The notes under the pieces were generated by a model. It was not told the DNA's origin, searched no databases, and saw only the letters and a program-made list of their open reading frames with translations. A stretch of DNA of 64,000 nt from Cryptomeria japonica (Eukaryota > Streptophyta > Pinopsida > Cupressales > Cupressaceae), in NCBI RefSeq assembly GCF_030272615.1, contig NC_081414.1, positions 910,847,009 through 910,911,008 of the forward strand, in the 5' to 3' direction. Position 1 is the stretch's first letter, and every line of letters begins with the position of its first letter. Position numbers and translations under genes: made by a program. Shown piece by piece: positions 1-10,880 of the stretch.

Positions 1-22
1 TCTGAAAAGGTACTATACTTAA
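1..22 (+). pseudogene. C-terminal end of element A pol (integrase tail)
   Basis: The first 22 bases read Leu-Lys-Arg-Tyr-Tyr-Thr-stop (codons from base 2, TAA at 20-22). The complete element at 46-64 kb ends its pol with Leu-Lys-Trp-Phe-Tyr-Thr-stop (53153-53155 on the - strand). The match is short, but position and strand are right: just upstream of the antisense PMD gene and 3' LTR. Only the last six codons are inside the window, so nothing can be said about the state of the gene. Confidence 0.55.
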
Positions 23-1288
23 GTGGCCTAGTGCACGGAAGAAAGCCAAAATTAAAAAAAATTAAAAAATCAAAAAAATCAAAAAATCCAGAAAAAGCAA
101 AAACAAAGAGTACAAATAAAAACAAATGGTGAAAACCTGGTAAATAGGTGCTCTTGTGAAAGAACGGCTCCTCTATCTATCTCCATGCCATCTTATCCAT
201 CAAAACACTATCGGCCATCCCCCGACACTTAGCATATATTCATTCAGGATATACTTAACGTAGTCACTATCCTAGGTTATCCATCTATATCTATCCTCTT
301 ACCACATCCCACCATGGCTTGGTAATCACTGTACGTGATCATATCAAGAGGCACACTCAGCTAGGGGCATTAATTGGTTCAAAAACTTGCAACCATTCAA
401 GACATCAAGGCTATCTGCAAAACTCAACAGCTCGACATCCAACAAACAAAACTATACTTCATCGCCAAAACCAAAACATAACAATTCACACAAATACCAA
501 GGATGGATGATTTTCTGAAGTACTACATGTTGCATTCTTGCATAAAGTCTTGACTAGTTTTGCATTTTGAACTTTTTGAATTATTGGATTCTCTTCCTTG
601 TCTCACTAAATGCTTCACAGCTAGAGGTCAAGAGGAATTTCCAATATTTTCTTAGTCCTCTGTCTGGGAGGCGATCACTTGTACTATGTGAAACCTTGCC
701 TCGAGATGTGATACATCGAATATCACTGAAGGCCTGATTCCACTTCACGCATATAAATGATCTAATCTTGTCTGTTTACGCAATACGCACTCAGGTCGTC
801 CTAGTTCAATTATACCTTGACGCTTGTGCTATCTTGCAAAATCAAAAAAACATGTAAATTTTTTTCAGGTCATTATGGTTTAATTATACCATTGTGCTTG
901 TATAAATTTTCAACATATCCAAAATTCAATAAATGCTCAATGATGATATCTACAAAGAAAGCAAACAAATGGTTATATTGGATGGCAAATACAGAATGAG
1001 GATGCTACCAAAAACATAGTTGCATATCATTTTTTTACATTAGCTGCATATCATTTTTTTAATTAGCTACATATCCTATCATTTTACATGTTTTACATAT
1101 CATTTAAACATCATGGCATATCATATTACATTCAGTTGCCTATCAAATCATACATCTCCATTTCAAGATACATCTCACAGCATATAAAAGCATACATCCT
1201 ACATCATACATTACATCATATATTTAAGCATTACATCATCACATCAAATAAATACATCCATATCAACATATCACATGATCAAAAATGG

Positions 1289-1330
<42 letters not shown>

Positions 1331-1418
1331 AAACTTATCAAAATGTACAAAATGTGTCAAAACTGTGTCTAGTACAAAGAATAACAATGATCCAAAAATA
1401 CAACAGAGACCATGTCTC
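23..1418. other. Spacer between pol and the antisense PMD gene of element A
   Basis: This is AT-rich sequence with A-runs near 50-120, a catc/acat-rich stretch at 1030-1290 and an AT dinucleotide tract. I see no convincing coding region. It is the convergent intergenic space between the end of pol (+) and the end of the PMD gene (-), so it should hold both 3' untranslated regions. The matching spacer in the sister element (50600-53152) is also low in complexity. Confidence 0.5.
1293..1328. repeat. (AT)n microsatellite
   Basis: Eighteen uninterrupted AT dinucleotides lie in the spacer downstream of the antisense PMD gene. Confidence 0.95.
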
Positions 1419-4400
1419 TCAAGTATGACTATCTCCTGATGGAGATGGTCTCACTCCAGATACACCTGCCCCTGGATCTCCAGGAGGGTCCTGTCTTGGT
1501 GGACCAGTGACACCTCAGCTCTCCGACCGTGAGCCAGTAGCTCGAGATCGGCTGGATCTCGACTAAGCAAAACTCTCAACTCGCCGATCCCTAGGTACTA
1601 CAGCCTCGTAGTGTCGCCTGTAATACTCTGCCTCTTGGGCTCTTAGTGCCAGCTCTCTCAGGGTGTCTCTCATGGGACCACCCGCCGCTGCTCTCTGCAT
1701 GCTGGCCACCACCTCCTCCACTCGTCCGCGCCGCTCTATCTCGGTATCTCGCTCACTAGTCGACTGAGAAATCTGTTGTTGATCGATCAAAATCTGCGCC
1801 TGCACCTGCTACATAGTAATCTACAAGGTCCGGATCTAGGCATCCTCCATATGTCCTGGGACCCGAACCCGTAGTGGTACCTGTGCTGGAGGAACCCCTC
1901 CCACTCGGCCTGTCCTCAGTGCTGGAGGTGGGAGCACATTTGTCCTCCTCCTCTGAGCTGGTCGCATGGCCTCCTCTGCACCACCCACTACAGCTAACAC
2001 CTCCCCCACTCTCCCCTCTCCACTGGCTCCTATCGCCAATCCACCTCTCCCCCTCTCTGTCCTCCCCTTTTTGACTGCTCTATCCACCCCCCTCCTCCCT
2101 CTATCTCCCTGCCTCCCTCTGGCTCCTCTCCCTCCTCCTCCTCCATCCTCCCCATCATCTCCATCATCTCCCCCATCTCCCTCCTCCTCATCTGAGTCAA
2201 ATGCTGGCCTCATCTCCTCCAAATTTGAGATCCTAGCCATCACCCGTGTAGCAAACAATCGAGCGAACTCGTCTGTCATCCCCGCATCCTGGATCTCTGG
2301 GGCATAATCCCAGATCTGCCCGGCCAACCCCACAAACTCCTCTACTGCTACGGCACTATCAATAGTAGGCCCCCAATCCGCCACATCTTGCTGCCGCCGT
2401 GCATAAAGGCATGCTCCCTGAGGAATACCCTGTTGGCGCCCGAACTACCTCAAAACTCGGGTCACCATAAACCGCTCAATCACAAACGGGGTCCTCCCAA
2501 TCAGATACCTCGTCATGAATACAAAGGGCATCTCTAGCCCATCCTCAGCCCACACCTCACAGCTTGTATACGGTCTCCAAGTGACCGTATCAATATCATC
2601 AAAAACCCTCCTCCAATGCTCTAGTTTGCCCAGCTTACGCTGGACAACTAGACCTCTGTATCCGTAGGCATATGCTGCGCCTACGGGCCTGTCCCTATCT
2701 GCCAGTGGCCTCGCTGCTGGAATGTGCTCCCAGCACCATACCTGTAACAAAGTCACGTCAGCTGACAAACTGCCGTAATCGAGGTATACTACCTCATGTA
2801 AACTCCTGTATAAATGAGCCAGCATCGCTGACCCCCATGCAAACCTCCTGCCCTGAGTAACCATCTCCTCCAAAACCAGTCCCCATCCCACTGAGAATCC
2901 CTTTGACCTGCGATCAGGACAAAGGAATCCCCCAATGAATCCTGCCAGTACGGATGGTAGCGGTGCATAATCCAAATCCAAAAACCCCTGCCAGGGGATC
3001 TCATAACCACAAATTGTATCATCCTGAAATATGCGGCGCAGTGCCTCTGTGCCACCCTCCTCTGACTGCTCATATGGTAGAAGTGCACCTACCACAGGAA
3101 TGGGCAGAATCAGATAATAGTCTTCAAGTGTGACTATCATCTCTCCAGTGGCAAAATGGAAGGTGTTCGTGTCGCTATGCCACCTCTCTGCCAAAGCTGT
3201 CAAAAGCCCTCAGTTCATAGTGAACCAAGGCATATCCAGGAGAGAGGTCAATCCACATCTCTCAATAATATCAAGGTCTGCCTGCGCCAACTGCGGTATC
3301 AATGTCCATGGTTTGGGGAATCTCTCCCTCAACTGTACCACGCCCAATCGCTCCTGTCAACAAACAAAACAAATCCAATATCAGTTTCCACATCAAAACC
3401 AAGATATCACAATCAAACTTACATCAACAACATGAAACAATTTGCTCATCTACATCAAAATTCAAAATCCTATCAAAACCATATCAAAACTTGTAACACA
3501 ACTCAAGTTCTCAAAAACCATATCAAAACTTGTAACACAACTCAAGTCTCCACAATCACATAAACTTGTAAAACAACTCAAGTTTCCCACCCATATCAGC
3601 TTGTAATACAACTCAAGTTTCCAACCCATATCGGCTTGTAATACAACTCAGGCTTCGTACACATTGAATTTGAAATAGAACACGCAAATAAATCATATTC
3701 TGATTAACACAACACATTGATATCTATACATAACTTGGAAAATCGCAAATCAAAACAAGTTATACAAATACTCATATTGGATAAATTCATCAAAATACGA
3801 CAAGAAAGCAAAACAAATTTTCAAATCGGCCCATTCTGCAAAAAAAATTTCAGATGCGCTAAAACAGTTATTCAATGCACTAAAAACCTTCCACACGCTA
3901 GGCTGCCTCTCCTACGCGCTACTCTATTTACCCTATGCACTAGACTCGGTCTACGCGCTCAAATTTTCACCCCATGCGCCACCTAACTCACCCCATGCGC
4001 TAGACTTTGTCTACGCGCTGATCTACCCCTCCTAGGCGCTAGCCGTTTAGTCCTACGCACTAGGTTAGTCCTACGCGCTACACCCCCTTGCCTATGCGAA
4101 CCCCTGCGGCCCCTATGCGCTAGGTCACCCCTACGCGCTAACCTGTTGATGCGACGCGCTACCCGACACATTCTATGCACTATTCTACATGCACGCGCTA
4201 ACCTAATAATTTCATGCGCTAGCCTATCTTTTTCGGACGCGACCCCTAAATTTGAACTCGATGCGCTACTCTAAACTTCGTATGCGCTACTCTAGACCCT
4301 AGACGCGCTAAAACGTACAACCCGAACTTTGAAAATCAAAAAACGCCTAAAAATGACAAAATCAAAAATCAAAAAAGGGTCAAAAATGTTGACTTACTGG

Positions 4401-4472
4401 TGGTCCACGCGCTGCAGGCCTCCAATACCTCCGAACGCGCTCGAATCGGTGTCTATGATAGGGAATAGGCAT
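1419..4472 (-). pseudogene. Antisense two-exon plant mobile domain (PMD) gene of element A, with nonsense mutations
   Basis: Exon 1 is complement(4398..4472), 25 codons from ATG; exon 2 is complement(1419..3353), 645 codons including the TGA stop. The intron (3354-4397) starts GTAAGT and ends CAG, phase 0. The model was obtained by comparison with the copy at 47927-50599: exon 1 shares an HRFERVRR motif and equal length, and exon 2 starts with GAG in both. Exon 2 carries the PMD core (LAERWHSDTNTFHF, then GEMIVTLED and the FAWGSAMLAHLY segment), then an acidic Gly-rich linker and a Gln/Glu-rich tail that looks coiled-coil. Seven premature stops (3210-3212, 2445-2447, 1836-1838, 1821-1823, 1809-1811, 1563-1565, 1515-1517) interrupt one unbroken frame; all are TAG or TGA. 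PMD proteins include host MAIN/MAIL1 and many transposon-borne versions; the function of the latter is unknown. The position between pol and the LTR makes this the element's own cargo. Confidence 0.8.
3856..4309. repeat. Phased GCGCT array inside the PMD intron of element A
   Basis: About 22 units built on a variable GCGCT core (also GCACT, GCGCC) occur at fixed spacing. From 3856 the cores fall at 3877, 3895, 3916, 3937, 3955, 3976, 3997, 4015, 4036, 4057, 4075, 4096, 4117, 4135, 4156, 4177, 4195 and 4216. The spacing is 21, 21 and 18 bp in turn, an exact 60-bp higher-order period held for six cycles. Three further cores follow at 4263, 4283 and 4305. Sequence between cores is poorly conserved while spacing is exact. 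The array lies wholly within the intron of the antisense PMD gene. Confidence 0.9.
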
Positions 4473-4900
4473 TTTCTCTCCAGAGCAAATTCTTTTTCTC
4501 CAAAGTCAACAAAGCACAAATGAGTCTCAATCAAGCCCTTTTCCCCTTTTATAGGAGGAAAATGAAATTAGGGTTAGCCCAATGGACCTGTAATATGGTC
4601 GCGGTCTCCCCTATACCATAACATTTGTAACTTATCAGGAGATGAATCAATTTGAACACATTTTACATGCACAAAATCCTACACATCATACGCAACTCAT
4701 CAAATTAAATCAAACTTTTTATTTTTTTTCAAAATATTGATTCATCTCCCAAGGGGGCATCACCATCAAAAATCGAATCTGGGGCATCACATCAAATCTG
4801 GGGCACGACTTGCAAATCAAAAGAGCGACACAAAATTGCATTGATCATAAATCATGATAAGGCATCATTTTCTTTGAAATAACATGTGCACACACGTCAC

Positions 4901-4917
4901 TTCAAAGAGGGGCAAAA
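4901..4917 (+). other. Polypurine tract of element A
   Basis: TTCAAAGAGGGGCAAAA directly abuts the TG of the 3' LTR and would prime plus-strand DNA synthesis. Near-identical tracts precede the LTRs at 11940 and 16869 and, on the - strand, the LTR ending at 47512. The 4473-4900 stretch before it holds only low-complexity AT-rich sequence and the 5' flank of the antisense PMD gene. Confidence 0.8.
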
Positions 4918-6397
4918 TGTAGACGTATAAAAATGACCATATTCCTAAATGAATATTTTATGTTCATTTCTCTATTTGATTAAATCCAATTTAATTAAAT
5001 TATCCACATTCCTCTATTTAATTAAATAAATTACTCAATTTATTTAAATTAAATTCACTATACCCATTTAATGAATAAATCATTTTATTCAATTAAATCC
5101 CCCCTATCCACTTTTAATTAAATTCAAATTTAATTAAATAGTTATCCTAAAATTAAATAAATCTAATTTATTTAATTTCCCCAAATTACAACCAAATTGA
5201 ATAAATCATTTTAAACAATTAAATCCTATTATCCTTCCATCCACTTGCAAAATCCCAAACCCCTTTCTAATCCCTTCTAGAATCTTCTAATCACTTCTAA
5301 TTAACCTAAACCCCTCCTCTAAACCTTGTCACATCCCTAAGCAAAGGGAAGTCACTTCTCAAATGGCTCAAAGTCTTTGATAACCATTAAAGGCTTTCAA
5401 CCTTCAACCACTAATGGCTCAAAGTCTTTGAAAACCATTGAAGGCTTTCAACCTTCAACCACTTAATTCCCAAAGTCTCCAATAACCATTAATGGTTAAC
5501 TCAAACCCTCCTACATGGTTAAAACATTTGTTTTGACTCAACCTTCATCCAACCCAAGGGTCTCATCAGGCCATTAATGCTTTGACCATGATTATCTCTT
5601 AATCATTTGCACAAAGGTTTATCCTTGGATTAAACCTTAATCCAGTGGGTAAGCCTAACTTAGACTTGACCCTTAGCCTTTAGATAACCATGAGGTCTTC
5701 TCAAGCCTTTAATGCCTCCAACCCCTTTTCTCAACCCAATCCTATATTGACACTTGTCACCATTTCATTGGTACCAATTGTGCACGTGGATCACCAACTT
5801 TCAAACTCAGCCCTTGATTAAACAATTCAATCTTGACCATCCATTGCCCTGTTTATGCTATAAATAGAGCTCTCATTCCTCCATTTTTTAGAATCATCTT
5901 TCAAATTTGAAGCATTACACTTATGCTCAAATTCTTTCAAGCTTTCTCATTTCATAAATGCTCCTCATTTAGCCTCTTTTAGATCAGGAATTAGACTAAT
6001 ATGCATGTTTAGAATAATTTCTTTATCATTTTAGCTCAATCATTGATTAAATATAGTATGCTAGGATAGTATTCATACTAATCTTGTCATCTTATCATTT
6101 AGTTTATTGCATTTCTAAGATCATACATAGTTTAACACATCTCATCCTAAAAACTATCAGTGCATCCCTCGTTCTTGCATTTGCCATCCCTAAACCATTT
6201 TGCTCAGAGATTTGAGAGCAAAAGCATTGGTTTGAGGGACATTGTGAGATAGAGAACCATGGGACCCACCTTGGGAAGCTGAGTAATACGTTATTACTCC
6301 ATAGTTTGCATCAAGAAGTCCTCTGTGTGTGTGTGGACTAGTCATTTAGTAATATTTTCACATATTAAGTTTTATCAGCCCACTTTTCCCGCATACA
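4918..6397 (+). repeat. 3' LTR of element A
   Basis: The LTR runs from TGTAGACGTATA to CCCGCATACA, about 1,480 bp with TG/CA ends. It follows the polypurine tract directly and pairs by similarity (inverted) with the LTR at 19869-21336. A TATA-like CTATAAATA lies near 5858, in the position expected for the element promoter. The first part is rich in TTAATTAAAT-like AT stretches. A target-site duplication cannot be tested because the 5' end is outside the window. Confidence 0.85.
5362..5463 (+). repeat. 51-bp tandem duplication inside the element A LTR
   Basis: Two adjacent near-identical 51-bp copies begin AATGGCTCAAAGTCTTTG at 5362 and 5413. They differ at only a few positions. The related LTRs at 19869-21336 and 46116-47512 carry the similar AAAGACTTTGG motif without the clear duplication. 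Confidence 0.85.
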
Positions 6398-6408
6398 GGG
6401 GGTATGTT

Positions 6409-9060
6409 GTGTTAGGCCCAATATGGAAAGCTAATGTACTGAGAGGGGAGGGGTGAATCAGTACTTCAAATCCTTTTCTTAACAATATCTTTACTATTAA
6501 GCATAAACTGAATAGTGCAGTAACATAATATAATGCTAAAACAAATAAATAACAATCATACATGATTCACTCCATAACACATATATTTTGGTTATGCAAA
6601 AACTCTTGGTTAGAGAGAAAAACTGCAGTGGGGATGGCACCCACAACTTCACTACTACAATAATAAAGGTTGCTCAGTTAGAGCTACATGTTTAGCTATT
6701 TCTGATAGCTTACCCTGTTAGGAGTATCAAGATCTGTTAGATCTACCTTGCTAAAGGATTTTACAACACTTAATCTAAATGTTGCACCTGGTTAGAGGCT
6801 TTACAATTTATAGACTTGATTAGAGTCTTTTACCCTGTTAAAGGTTTCTCTTACAACTTCAAAATATTACAATAAAATCATTACAAATGTCTACAACTTT
6901 ACATCTAGAATGTTATAGCAGATTCTATGTGCTCAGAATAAGATTACCTTGCTTATAGCATACCTCGGTAACCCATATAGTAACTCAGTAAACCCTTCTG
7001 TTTACTCTGTTCTTTGACTATTCTCTAAAATCCTTCTCGGTGACCTTTGTGTCTCTGTAACAGTCATAACACTTAGTACTTTCACATGTCTTGCTTCATA
7101 TATTTCTATATATTCCTTTCTGTCATGCTACATGTATATGTTGGCATTAGGTGAACCGGTATGAGGACATAATGGTATTGTATGTTGTCATTGATGTCAA
7201 TATGTGATATGAAGAGAGAAGCGACATATGTGAGAACCGGTATATATGCCAAAGTAAAGTGGTATATTTGTTCAAGGTGAACCGGCATGTCAAGGTGAAC
7301 CGACATGTAGTCATGGGAACCAACACATGGAAGCATTGTATGACTACCGGTTGGTAGGTAGTTTCCACTTCAGGATTTCCGGTTGGAGTATCTTAAGCCT
7401 GTGTGACTCAATCAATAATCTTTATGTGATGAAGTTAGCATGGTAACGAAGAACAGATAGTGTTTCCACGTAAGCCTTGTGCGCGTGAAGGATCTTGCAT
7501 AAAGAAGAGTGTTCCTATCTACCTTAGGAATGTGCGAAGCCTGTAAATGGTGATAACGTGTGATGGGTTATCAGCCGCCATGAAATCAGTGGAAAATGAA
7601 CGATGGAGAATGTCTTGAGATTGGATCAAGACTGTTGCATTCAATACAGTATGATCAATGGTCAGGATTGAACCATTTGAATTCCTTAACCTAACAGGTC
7701 TAGGGTTTAGGGTTTATGCTACTGACCTGTATGTTGTCCTATAAGGTCGATGTTGTGATTCTTTCAAAGTTTGTTGGCAAAAGTTGTGTGTGTGTATCTA
7801 AGAGAAGAGATATGTGATTCTTGCCAGACCAGAGGAGAGAAGTCATACCTGCAGAGTGTAAGTGTAGAAGGTGAAGAGGAGCTTAAGCGGATCTGCATTG
7901 GCATTGAGTGCTATTATCAGGTCATTGATATACCTATTGATCTTTAACTACTTCAACAGTTGTGAAATCCCCTAATAGGGTAGCCTTAACCGGCTTGTTG
8001 AAAATCCTCTAACAAGGTAACTCAAAGCTACTGAGTTATTGATATCCTTTAGCTATTGAGTTCTTGAAATCCTCTAACAAGGTACCCTTAACAGGGTTTA
8101 ACCCTTAACCGAGTATTGTAGCCATCCCTTAATCGGGTGATCCCTAACAAGATCGGTTCCTAACAAAACCTATTGTATATGTCTTTAACCGAACAAGGCT
8201 CCTAACAGAGCGGACTTCCAAAGAGTTCAAAAACAAGCTTGTGGGTATTCATCCCCACCGTGGTTTTTCCCAGTTGGGTTTCCACATGAAAAATATGTGT
8301 GTCATGTGTGATGTTATGATTGTTTTCTGATTAAGTGGTGATGCATGTTGATCTTGCTGTAATATGTACATCTTTGATGGTAGATTGCCCATTCATGCAT
8401 TAAAGTGAAATGGGAATGAAAAGTTAGATTACATGAGAAGATAAGTGTCAACCGGTCTTTACTTGTCTTAGTTACACTGGGTTTTGCCGGTTGAACTCTG
8501 TTGAAGGACCGATGCTACTGTTTGTCTGTCAGTGCATAAGTGTTAGTTGACAAACCGGTTTAAGGTTGAGTTTTTGCCAGTACTGATTCACCCCCCCTCT
8601 CAGTACCGGTTTGGTACTATTCGTTCATCATTAAGTTATCAGTATATATATGTTCTTAATCCATGTTGTATAAATAGATCTCTTATGTCGGTGATCCATT
8701 CATTGCTTCAATCTTACAAACATGTTTTATCGAATGAATAACCATGCAAAATATTTCATTGGTTAGGTGACCTCAAAATCATACACAATCTTTAAGTGCA
8801 ATTTCCAATATGATAATGGTTTTATGTTCCTTGATCTTGTAACACGTTTTCATATGTATGTCTAGGTTCAATGAATCTGGTAACACGTTTCACTCGGTGT
8901 GTATCAACTTGGTGTGTCATCTTTGCTGCTCGGTAAACATGGAATGATACTCGGTAGACAGCTCGGTGCATACTGGGCTCTGTGACTACTTTCTTCTATA
9001 ACCGACTGGACTGTGCATACCAACTAAATATTTCGGTAGAGATAACCGACTAGAGTATAT
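6409..9060 (-). mobile_element. Diverged Ty1/copia-type LTR, interrupted by a younger solo LTR
   Basis: 6409-7138 and 8647-9060 appear to be two halves of one old LTR on the - strand. At 6438 it has the CTGAGAGG...GTGAATCAGTA motif and near 6620-6650 a GTGGGGATGGCACCCAC block. Both are reversed versions of the end region of the copia LTRs at 7139-8641 and 40923-42410. Runs of Leu-Thr-like TTAGAG/GTTAAAG phrases around 6700-6850 also match those LTRs. The outer boundaries are approximate and no duplication was identified. Confidence 0.4.
7139..8641 (+). mobile_element. Solo Ty1/copia LTR with GTATA target-site duplication
   Basis: A 1,503-bp sequence starts TGTTGGCATTAG and ends AAGTTATCA. 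It is flanked by a perfect 5-bp direct repeat GTATA (7134-7138 and 8642-8646). No internal coding region or second LTR is present, so it is a solo LTR left by recombination between the two LTRs. It has the ATCCCCACCGTGG and GGGTTTCCACAT blocks and the C-tract motif TGATTCACCCCCCCTCTCAG near its end, known from many plant copia LTRs. The inverted relative at 40923-42410 shares start, motifs and length. Confidence 0.88.
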
Positions 9061-10880
9061 AGAATAACTTTGAACATAAAACTAATGGCAACTTGATAAG
9101 TAGTAACATGTTGTATACAATTTAGATGTTTTAAATAGTTTCATTTTTGTTGTAATTTTTTGGTCTTGGTTTTCATTTTCATTTTTGTTTTGATCTTATA
9201 AATTAAATGTTTTGGTTTTGATTTTTTGGGGGGTTTTCGTTTCGTTTCAAGGTTTTCAACATTTTTATTAAATTTATTCGTTTAAAAAAAAATCCTAATC
9301 TAATCAATTCATAAAAAAAATTCAAACTAAATTTAACTAATTTTCAAAATAAAAACATACTTTTCTAATGAAAAAAAATTATTAAGCTAAAAAACATTTT
9401 TTTCTAACAAAAAACATAAATTTAAAACTAAAAATCTAATTTTTTAACTAAAAAATTAATCTAAAAATGAATTATTGAATAAAAATGGGTGTTAGGCATA
9501 CCTGGAAGACTTGAAGGTGGGTTGCTGGAAATTCCTGGGAGGGCTCCACTCCTTGAATCGAGATCCCGTATGGCAAAAATGAACCACATTTCGTTAAAAA
9601 AAAAAATTATATATTCGAAACGGGATCCTGTTTCGTTTTCAACACGGGATCCCGTTTGGAGCTCTAGGCTCGGGATCCTGGGGCCCACGGTACCCCATTT
9701 GATTTTAGGCTCGGGATGCCAAGAGTCAATGGGATCCGGATTCATCTCATATTCTTTTTGCCCGATTTCCACTTTTTAACTAAGTTCAAAACTTCCACAT
9801 TAAGTGGACACAACTTCTTGCACTTACCTAATGTCCTAGTCTTAGGGTAATCGACTGGTCAATTTACATGTCCTAAGCAGTATCAACCAAGTCATCTTTC
9901 TGTTGGTAGTACCAAGTCATCTTTCTGAGTCAATCACTTGATTCCTAACTACTGAAGAGTTTTATCACTGAATACACAAGCAAAACAAGACTACTGAAAA
10001 CAATCACTAAATAGTTTGAGATATGCATGAAATTTTCTTTGTGTGCTATCTTTTACATTGGCTTTCGCTTATTATTGCCTCTGAGTAACTCGAGGAAGTC
10101 TATCTTGACTAAGAGGAGAAAGGATTGGGGGCATAATACTTTGATTTGTGTTCTGCTTGTAGGAATGAATCTGATGATCTAGAAACATCTAATTAGCTAG
10201 GTGTCTATGGTAAGTGCCTTCACATCAAGGTGAAATCACCACACATACCTTGACTCCGCTTATTTGTATGCTATAGGGAAGTTGGAGTCATTTCTTTGTC
10301 TATTTTGAGGGGATTTCTTTAATGTGCAATCTAGATGCATGCGTAATCTGTCCAAGGATATGAACGAACAAAGGGTCATTGTAGACAAGATAATTAATAT
10401 TGCATATGAAAAGGAAGGAACTCTACTTTGCCTGCTTTGTTTGTAAAATGCTCGGTGATGAAAATTAAGCATTCCAAATCCAGTGACTAGGTTTAGGTTG
10501 CATTCATCCTAAATTTTATGCATTTTGAGTAATTTCAGCATGATAACAATGATCTCTTTATCTTTTGAATGAGAGTCTGAGGCATTTGTCATTTCTCAGC
10601 TAAGTGGTCTCTTTTTCATCATCGTTTCTCTGATCAAGTACTTGTGTATTGAGATGTTAGTTGCATACATGAGCATCTTATATAGATCCATACATTTCAT
10701 TTTATACTTATTTGCATTCATATTATTGCATTAAGAAAAATAAACATTTGCATTACTAGTTACTCATTCTCCTCATTTATTTGTATCATCATTTATTTGC
10801 ATAAAAAGAAACAAAAATAAACATCCATATTCCATTTGCATTCATTTATCTATACTGAAAAGATATGCATACATATAGAA
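9061..10880. other. Intergenic AT-rich sequence, no gene seen
   Basis: 9100-9480 is dominated by A and T runs. A GGATCC-rich block follows at 9555-9745. From 9780 to 10880 the sequence is ordinary intergenic DNA, with no reading frame resembling a known protein and no recognisable element ends. It is probably old transposon residue. Confidence 0.4.
9555..9745. repeat. Cluster of GGGATCC palindromic motifs
   Basis: At least six copies of a GGGATCC/GATCCCG-type motif occur in about 190 bp, including a perfect 12-bp palindrome ACGGGATCCCGT and related GGGATCCTG, GGGATGCC and GGGATCCGG forms. They sit in an otherwise AT-rich stretch and are separated by unrelated sequence. Short open frames across it on both strands look like by-products of the GC-rich motif. 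I do not recognise the source. Confidence 0.55.

Larger units (their letters stand above)
1..6397 (+). mobile_element. 3' part of a Tat-like Ty3/gypsy retrotransposon (element A)
   Basis: Reading along the + strand the order is: last codons of pol (1-22), a spacer, an antisense plant-mobile-domain gene (1419-4472, - strand), a polypurine tract (4901-4917) and a 3' LTR (4918-6397). The same order is seen in mirror image in the - strand element at 46116-64000, which has a full gag-pol, and this fixes orientation and family. The 5' part lies outside the window. The LTR resembles the one at 19869-21336 more than that of the 46 kb element, so A and B are one subfamily. An extra antisense ORF between pol and the 3' LTR is a known trait of some Tat-lineage plant elements such as Grande; placing A in Tat is inference from its sister element. 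Confidence 0.8.

Noticed and set aside
1874-2307. Pro/Ser-rich open frames on the + strand at 1874-2307
   Set aside because: They are antisense shadows of the Gly/Asp-rich linker of the - strand PMD gene.
3983-4180. Arg-rich 65-codon open frame on the - strand across the GCGCT array
   Set aside because: All steps in this array are multiples of three, which keeps a frame open by chance. Steps in sister array D are not multiples of three and no frame is conserved. The array lies in an intron.
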